This document shows, piece after piece, positions 1 to 4,001 of a stretch of DNA of 6,338 nt. The stretch comes from Bacteroidota bacterium. GTDB lineage: Bacteria > Bacteroidota > Bacteroidia > Flavobacteriales > Weeksellaceae. The stretch's first letter is position 1, and each line of letters starts with the position of its first letter. The notes beneath the pieces were generated by a model that was not told the origin of the DNA, ran no database searches, and saw only the letters and a program-made list of their open reading frames with translations. The stretch lies in NCBI GenBank assembly GCA_018266965.1, contig JAFDZJ010000233.1, forward strand, positions 1 to 6,338. Reading direction: 5' to 3'. The position numbers and the translations under genes are program-made.

Positions 1-2
1 AA

Positions 3-737
3 GATTTTGAGAAAAAAATTACAGATAAGACCAGAGCAATTATTATTTGTAACCCCGGAAATCCTACCGGTTATCTTTATACCAAAGACGAATTGCAAAA
101 ATTAGCAGAAATTGCATTGAAACATGATATTGTTGTTATTTCTGATGAAGTATATCGAGAATATGTATATGGTGATACTCATCAAGTTTCTATGCTGTCT
201 TTTCCGGAATTGGCAGAAAATTGTATCATTATCGATTCCGAGTCCAAAAGATATAGTATGTGCGGAGCCAGAATTGGTTGTATGATTACCCGTTCCAAAA
301 AAATCCATGATACAGCAATGTTGTTTGCACAAGCTAGATTAAGTCCAGTATTGTTAGGTCAAATTGCAGCAGCAGCTGCTCATGAAAACGATGCCGAATA
401 CATAGCAAATGTGAGAGCAGAATATAAAAAAAGAAGAGATACCATGGTAGAACTTCTCAATAATATACCCGGCGTAATCTGTCCCAAACCAAAAGGTGCA
501 TTCTACTGTGTTGCAGAACTTCCAGTGGACGATACCGACAAATTTGCAAAATGGTTATTGGAAAGTTATAGTAATAACAACGAGACTGTTATGGTGGCAC
601 CTATGAGTGGGTTTTATAGTAATCCTGTTCTCGGTAAAAAACAAATTAGAGTAGCTTATGTACTAAAAGTAGAGGATATAAAACGAAGTGTAGAGTTGTT
701 GTCCGATGCGATTGTACAATACAACAAAACTCATTAA
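3..737 (+). CDS. Class I/II PLP-dependent aminotransferase, aspartate aminotransferase type (5' end missing)
   Basis: Transfers amino groups between an amino acid and a 2-oxo acid using pyridoxal phosphate in the cytoplasm; aspartate/2-oxoglutarate is the likely pair. The gene is already open at base 3 and its start lies outside the window; 244 residues are visible, so about 150 of the usual ~395 are missing. Counting from base 3, the fold-type I landmarks are NPGNPTG at 17-23, the cofactor-binding DEVY at 48-51, the Schiff-base lysine K82 within SKRYSMCGARIG, and a C-terminal Arg (QIRVAY, R216) placed like the substrate alpha-carboxylate Arg. The reading frame is intact. A TTG at 93 is internal and not the start, because the essential NPGNPTG lies upstream of it. 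An intrinsic terminator follows 6 bp after the stop, so this gene ends its transcription unit. The fold and chemistry are secure; the substrate is inferred from resemblance to Bacteroidota aspartate aminotransferases. Confidence 0.93.
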   Translation, partial: DFEKKITDKTRAIIICNPGNPTGYLYTKDELQKLAEIALKHDIVVISDEVYREYVYGDTHQVSMLSFPELAENCIIIDSESKRYSMCGARIGCMITRSKKIHDTAMLFAQARLSPVLLGQIAAAAAHENDAEYIANVRAEYKKRRDTMVELLNNIPGVICPKPKGAFYCVAELPVDDTDKFAKWLLESYSNNNETVMVAPMSGFYSNPVLGKKQIRVAYVLKVEDIKRSVELLSDAIVQYNKTH

Positions 738-743
738 ATAATT

Positions 744-768
744 AAAACGGGTTAAATCCCGTTTTTTT
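744..768 (+). terminator. Intrinsic terminator after the aminotransferase gene
   Basis: A perfect 8-bp stem, AAAACGGG (744-751) with CCCGTTTT (758-765), encloses the 6-nt loop TTAAAT. The 3' arm runs into a tract of seven T (762-768). It begins 6 bp after the aminotransferase stop codon, the usual place for a Rho-independent terminator. The mirror A-run is only four bases, so activity is expected mainly on the + strand. Confidence 0.88.
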
Positions 769-788
769 AGCTTTAAATATCAATAAAA

Positions 789-826
789 TTTGATTTTTTT
801 ATTAGTTTTATACAATATAAATTTTG
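789..826 (+). promoter_or_regulatory. Possible weak murB promoter
   Basis: murB follows a terminator and so needs its own promoter. TTTG at 789-792 resembles a Bacteroidota -33 box, and TAAATTTTG at 818-826 resembles the -7 consensus TAnnTTTG with one extra T. The 25-nt gap between them exceeds the usual 17-23, and the predicted start would lie almost at the ATG at 831. An alternative is a TATACAAT-like element at 809-816. The assignment is tentative. Confidence 0.25.
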
Positions 827-830
827 TTCG

Positions 831-1850
831 ATGAATATTCATGAAAAAATTTCTCTTCAGTCTTACAATACTTTTGGAGTAAGTGTAAATGCAAAATATT
901 TTACCAAAATAAAATCCAACGAAGAGTTGATTGATGCAATATTATTTGCGAAAAAAAATAATTGTGAGATGTTGTTTTTGGGAGGCGGGTCGAATATTCT
1001 TTTCACAAAAGATTTTGATGGACTGGCTGTAGTGATGGAAACCAAAGGAATTGTTGAAGAAAAATTTGACGACAATACTATTATAGTAACTGCACAAGCT
1101 GGGGAAAACTGGCATAATTTTGTTTTGTATTGTATAGATAAAAATTTCGGAGGATTGGAAAATCTTTCGCTTATACCGGGAAATGTAGGCACAAGTCCTA
1201 TACAAAATATTGGAGCTTATGGAGTGGAAATAAAAGATGTATTACAATCTTGTAAAGTCCTGAATATAGAAACATTAACCATAGAAAAAATTGAACTTCC
1301 ACAATGCCAGTTTGGTTATCGAGATTCTATTTTTAAATCTTCCGAAAAAGGAAAATTCGTAATACTAGAAGTGAGTTTTTTACTTAGTACACAACATCAT
1401 ACAATCCATAGTACTTATGGTGCAATAAAAACCGAACTGGAAAAAATGAAGGTTTCCAATCCTAGAATAAAAGATATTTCCAATGCTGTTATCGCTATTA
1501 GAGAGAGCAAATTGCCCAATCCAAAAATAATTGGCAATGCTGGAAGTTTTTTCAAAAATCCAACGATTGATTTCCCTTCTTATGAAAACTTAAAAAAAGA
1601 TTTTCCTACAATTTCTGGGTATCCAAATGATAGTGGAGTGAAGTTGGCAGCAGGTTGGTTGATAGAACAAGCAGGTTGGAAGGGCAAGGAAATAGGCAAT
1701 GTTGCTACCCATCATTTGCAATCATTAGTCATCATCAACAAAACCGGAAAAGCAACAGGAGAGGAAATTTATAATTTCTCCGAGAAAATTATACAATCAG
1801 TTCAGGAAAAATTTGGAATATCCTTGGAGAGAGAAGTTAATATATTGTAA
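831..1850 (+). CDS. murB: UDP-N-acetylenolpyruvoylglucosamine reductase MurB
   Basis: Reduces UDP-GlcNAc-enolpyruvate to UDP-MurNAc with NADPH and bound FAD in the cytoplasm, the second committed step of peptidoglycan synthesis. The 339-residue product has the full MurB architecture: an N-terminal FAD-binding region starting at SYNTFGV (11-17), GGGSN (51-55), the long FAD loop with IPGNVG (115-120) and QNIGAYG (125-131), YRDSIFK (163-169), and the C-terminal MurB domain with GSFFKNP (238-244) and KLAAGWLIEQAG (271-282). By correspondence with E. coli MurB the catalytic residues are R164 (E. coli R159), S239 (S229, the proton donor) and E335 (E325). YRDSIFK and the length are those of type I MurB. 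The ATG at 831 gives a natural N-terminus; no Shine-Dalgarno sequence precedes it, as is normal in Bacteroidota. It appears monocistronic, between a terminator and the norC-like promoter. Confidence 0.97.
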   Translation: MNIHEKISLQSYNTFGVSVNAKYFTKIKSNEELIDAILFAKKNNCEMLFLGGGSNILFTKDFDGLAVVMETKGIVEEKFDDNTIIVTAQAGENWHNFVLYCIDKNFGGLENLSLIPGNVGTSPIQNIGAYGVEIKDVLQSCKVLNIETLTIEKIELPQCQFGYRDSIFKSSEKGKFVILEVSFLLSTQHHTIHSTYGAIKTELEKMKVSNPRIKDISNAVIAIRESKLPNPKIIGNAGSFFKNPTIDFPSYENLKKDFPTISGYPNDSGVKLAAGWLIEQAGWKGKEIGNVATHHLQSLVIINKTGKATGEEIYNFSEKIIQSVQEKFGISLEREVNIL

Positions 1851-1881
1851 TATTTTCTGCGAGTGTTTCCTGAAAACCTAT

Positions 1882-1901
1882 GATGTGATTAAAATCATAT
1901 C
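1882..1901. promoter_or_regulatory. Crp/Fnr-family operator upstream of the norCB-like operon
   Basis: Around a centre at 1891.5 lies a 20-bp palindrome: every symmetric base pair is complementary except one G/T pair (1885/1898) and the central A/A. The core is TGTGAT (1884-1889), four spacer bases TAAA, then ATCATA (1894-1899). It matches the spacing of the Fnr-type consensus TTGAT-N4-ATCAA; the left half is also a perfect Crp TGTGA. The -7 element at 1922-1929 predicts a start near 1932-1933, putting the site centre at about -41.5. That is the classic class II activator position, overlapping where a -33 box would be; no TTG is seen there. A regulator of the Fnr/Dnr/NnrR kind is therefore inferred, but none is encoded in this window. 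The palindrome lacks a following T-run, so it is unlikely to be murB's terminator. Confidence 0.7.
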
Positions 1902-1917
1902 CATTTTATCTTTAAAA

Positions 1918-1953
1918 TAGATAATTTTGTCCGAATTAAATTTAGATAATTTT
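1918..1953 (+). repeat. Two 11-bp direct repeats across the norC leader
   Basis: TAGATAATTTT occurs at 1918-1928 and again at 1943-1953, a period of 25 bp. The first copy contains most of the -7 element; the second ends two bases before the norC start codon and is followed by C instead of G, which spoils the -7 consensus. This may be a duplicated promoter segment, a repeated regulatory motif, or chance in AT-rich DNA. Confidence 0.45.
1922..1929 (+). promoter_or_regulatory. Promoter -7 element for the norCB-like operon
   Basis: TAATTTTG is a perfect match to the Bacteroidota -7 consensus TAnnTTTG. It predicts transcription starting near 1932-1933 and a leader of about 23 nt before the ATG at 1956. 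No -33 TTG box is found 17-23 bp upstream; the Crp/Fnr-type palindrome covers that place, which fits an activator-dependent promoter. Confidence 0.65.
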
Positions 1954-1955
1954 CT

Positions 1956-2327
1956 ATGTATAAGATTTGGACAATATTAGTTTTGGGAATAGCCTACATT
2001 CTATATTCCGGTTGGATATACAATGATGCTACTGATTTTGGTACAACTATGTCTGCCAAACAGATTGAAGGGAAACAAATTTATCAAGAAAACAATTGTC
2101 AATCTTGTCATCAAATTTTTGGTTTGGGAGGATATTTAGGACCGGAATTGACAAGTGTGATGTCCGATAAAAATAGGGGAGAAGCCTATGCAAGAGCTTT
2201 CTTGGAAAATGGAGGTGGTACTCGTATGCCACAATTCAATTTTACCAAACAACAAGTCGATGCAATTTTGGACTATTTGAAATATGTAGATGTTAATGCT
2301 CAACCTATGGAAAATATTGCTAATTGA
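1956..2327 (+). CDS. norC: NorC-like membrane-anchored monoheme cytochrome c
   Basis: Small electron-transfer subunit expected to carry one c-type heme on the periplasmic face and pass electrons to the NorB-like subunit encoded next. The 123-residue product begins with an uncleaved hydrophobic anchor (about 3-22). The heme-attachment motif CQSCH is at 48-52 (H52 proximal ligand), followed by GLGGYLGPELT (56-66), matching the NorC signature in which CxxCH is followed by a Gly-rich turn and PELT. RMPQF at 90-94 supplies the distal ligand M91. The protein is shorter than typical proteobacterial NorC (about 146-150 residues), mostly between the anchor and the heme motif. There is no Shine-Dalgarno sequence. 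It is first in a two-gene operon, ending 1 bp before the next start codon, and is preceded by a Crp/Fnr-type operator. NorC is the best match; a generic cytochrome c subunit of another heme-copper enzyme is the alternative. Confidence 0.85.
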   Translation: MYKIWTILVLGIAYILYSGWIYNDATDFGTTMSAKQIEGKQIYQENNCQSCHQIFGLGGYLGPELTSVMSDKNRGEAYARAFLENGGGTRMPQFNFTKQQVDAILDYLKYVDVNAQPMENIAN

Positions 2328-2328
2328 T

Positions 2329-3660
2329 ATGAAAAATAATTTTATTGGAAGTGCATATATTATAGTAGCGATTTTTTCCATTTTTCTAGGTATTTTTTTC
2401 GGTGTTTTGGGTGGATTACAATATGTGTTTCCACAACTTTCAAATTTTGATTTTTCTTTTCAAAAGATTAGACCATTGCATACCTATCTCTCTGTCAATT
2501 GGATATTTTGTGCCGCAACGGGTATTATTTATTATTATCTTCCACAAGTTTCCAATAGACCAATTTTTTCTACATTTCTTGGTAAGATACAAGTTGCTTT
2601 GCAGGTAATCATCTTGGTTGTAGTTTGTGTTTTTTTTATTTTAGGAAAATTCAGTGGTAGAGAATATTTGGAATTTCCTCCTTTTATTATTATAATAATT
2701 GTAATTGGTTGGATATTATTTATGATAAATTTTTTCCTTACGCTAAGGCCTAATTACAAAAAAATGCCAGTCTATATATGGAGTTGGACAACAGGAATAG
2801 TTTTTTTTCTCATTACAATTTTGGAAGCTCAGCTATGGCAATTACCATTTTTCAATAACAATATCATAAAAGATGTTACAGTACAATGGAAAGCAATGGG
2901 AGCATTTGTAGGTTCTTGGAATGCTTTGGTCTATGGAACAGCCATGTATGCAATGGAAAAAATTTCCGGAGACAAATCCATTAATCTTTCTAAAAAAGCA
3001 TTTTTTTTCTATTTTTTAGGACTAACAAATTTGATGTTCAATTGGGGACATCATACCTATATTGTACCAGCTTCACCTTGGATAAAAACCGTTTCGTATG
3101 TAATAAGTATGACGGAATTACTCATCTTGGCAAATATAATTTATGGGTTTAGAAAATCTTATATCAAAGCGAATTACCAGAATAACAAATTGTCATTCAA
3201 GTTTCTTACTTATGCAGAAATGTGGATTTTGCTAAATTTAATTTTATCCATCGCTATTTCCGTACCTAATATCAACCAATATACTCACGGAACTCATATT
3301 ACTGTAGCTCATGCAATGGGATCGACCATTGGTATTAATTCTTTATTGATATTGGCTTCGCTTTCGTTGATTATTGACGAAATAAACCCTCAATTTTTAT
3401 CCATAAAAAAATACAGCAAATGGGTTTCGGTATTCAATATTGCAATGTTCTTTTTTTGGTTTGCCTTGATAGGGATGGGTCTCAATAAGATTGCTGGAAA
3501 AATCGACAACCAAAGTTTTCAACAAACTATGGATTCGTTGATGCCATATTTCAAAGTATTTGCAATGTCCGGATTGGTACTTTTCATTTCTTTTATTGCA
3601 ATGTTAGTTCCTGTTTTGAAATTTCATTTGCAACTATTGAGGAAGGTGAAAACAGAGTGA
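2329..3660 (+). CDS. norB: NorB-like heme-copper oxidase superfamily catalytic subunit with two His-to-Met changes at metal sites
   Basis: Polytopic membrane protein (443 residues, about 12 helices; P. denitrificans NorB has about 460) related to the catalytic subunit of cytochrome c-dependent NO reductase. Gap-free segments match cNOR: RPLHTYL with heme b ligand H51; NWGHH with H241/H242 for the non-heme metal; SMTELL with E263 at the cNOR E280 position; YTHGT then AH with heme b3 ligand H328. The departures are M190 for the metal ligand H207, V194 for metal ligand E211, N198 for E215, and M330 for heme b ligand H349 (P. aeruginosa numbers). No His occurs between residues 52 and 240. The frame is intact, so decay is unlikely. 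The start chosen is the ATG 1 bp after norC; an in-frame ATG at 2290 would add 13 residues and overlap norC by 38 bp. No norD, norQ or norE follows. Family membership is secure; NO reduction is inferred, and another gas or redox substrate is possible. Confidence 0.85.
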   Translation: MKNNFIGSAYIIVAIFSIFLGIFFGVLGGLQYVFPQLSNFDFSFQKIRPLHTYLSVNWIFCAATGIIYYYLPQVSNRPIFSTFLGKIQVALQVIILVVVCVFFILGKFSGREYLEFPPFIIIIIVIGWILFMINFFLTLRPNYKKMPVYIWSWTTGIVFFLITILEAQLWQLPFFNNNIIKDVTVQWKAMGAFVGSWNALVYGTAMYAMEKISGDKSINLSKKAFFFYFLGLTNLMFNWGHHTYIVPASPWIKTVSYVISMTELLILANIIYGFRKSYIKANYQNNKLSFKFLTYAEMWILLNLILSIAISVPNINQYTHGTHITVAHAMGSTIGINSLLILASLSLIIDEINPQFLSIKKYSKWVSVFNIAMFFFWFALIGMGLNKIAGKIDNQSFQQTMDSLMPYFKVFAMSGLVLFISFIAMLVPVLKFHLQLLRKVKTE

Positions 3661-3769
3661 GGAAAATATTTTTCAGCGTATTTTTTGCTTTAATGACTAA
3701 AATCTATCACTCTTTTTTTAATGGAAATAATGAAGGGATATTTTTAATAAATAAACATTATTGTTGATT

Positions 3770-3790
3770 TTTCATTTTTTTTAAATGAAA
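3770..3790. terminator. Weak AT-only hairpin downstream of norB-like gene
   Basis: TTTCATTT (3770-3777) pairs perfectly with AAATGAAA (3783-3790) around a TTTTT loop. It lies 110 bp after the norB-like stop. The stem has only one G-C pair and no T-run after the 3' arm, so it is a poor terminator candidate. It is listed because it is the clearest inverted repeat in the gap. Confidence 0.2.
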
Positions 3791-3824
3791 TTTAAAAGCA
3801 AAAATTCTTTATTTTGTACTATCC

Positions 3825-3849
3825 TTTACTAAACTTCTTTTACTAAACT
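3825..3849 (+). repeat. Paired 11-bp direct repeat in the secDF upstream region
   Basis: TTTACTAAACT occurs perfectly at 3825-3835 and 3839-3849, a period of 14 bp with three bases between copies. It lies about 95-120 bp upstream of the secDF promoter. It could be a tandem protein-binding site, a slippage product, or chance in AT-rich DNA. Confidence 0.45.
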
Positions 3850-3942
3850 AACAACGATTGGATAGAGTTATTGTAATTGATAATTAAAATTTAAAATCCT
3901 CAAAGAATAACGATTGTGAATAAAAATATATTAGTTTTCATA

Positions 3943-3971
3943 TTGGTTTCTGCATAAAATCATTATATTTG
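3943..3971 (+). promoter_or_regulatory. secDF promoter, Bacteroidota-type
   Basis: TTGG at 3943-3946 (a -33 TTG) and TATATTTG at 3964-3971 (a perfect TAnnTTTG -7 element) are separated by 17 nt, within the 17-23 range known for the Bacteroidota primary sigma factor. Transcription would start near 3975, giving a leader of about 27 nt to the ATG at 4002. Unlike the norC promoter, this one has both boxes and no visible operator. Confidence 0.7.
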
Positions 3972-4001
3972 CCAACTATAAAAATTTAATGTTGTATTAA
4001 A

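Larger units (their letters stand above)
3661..4001. other. AT-rich noncoding gap between norB-like gene and secDF
   Basis: This 341-bp stretch holds no convincing gene. The longest + strand candidate I noticed is a 24-codon frame (3693-3767) with no recognisable start signal or motif. It contains a weak AT-only hairpin (3770-3790), an 11-bp direct repeat (3825-3849), an 8-bp sequence AACGATTG occurring at 3853-3860 and 3909-3916, and the secDF promoter (3943-3971). No GC-rich terminator is visible after the norB-like gene. I see no tRNA, riboswitch or insertion-sequence end. Confidence 0.6.

Noticed and set aside
1851..1901. Terminator for murB formed by the palindrome at 1882-1901
   Set aside because: The arms are AT-rich with a 4-base gap and no T-tract follows. 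Its spacing to the -7 element and its match to Crp/Fnr half-sites explain it better as an operator.
2290..2328. Earlier in-frame ATG for the norB-like gene, adding 13 residues
   Set aside because: It lies inside norC and would overlap it by 38 bp. The ATG at 2329 sits 1 bp after the norC stop, and its product begins just before the first membrane helix as in other NorB proteins.
2329..3660. The norB-like gene as a decaying pseudogene
   Set aside because: The frame is uninterrupted over 443 codons of near-normal family length. The other metal-site residues are kept, both changed ligands became Met instead of random residues, and the promoter region looks intact.
2329..3660. NO dismutase (Nod) or cbb3 oxidase subunit CcoN
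   Set aside because: As I recall, Nod proteins are quinol-type with a fused N-terminal domain and carry an Asn substitution, not Met; here a separate NorC is present. No ccoO or ccoP genes accompany the gene, and NorC signatures (PELT after CxxCH) favour the NOR branch.
3693..3767. 24-codon + strand frame after the norB-like gene
   Set aside because: It is very short, has no start signal or recognisable motif, and is of a length expected by chance in AT-rich DNA.
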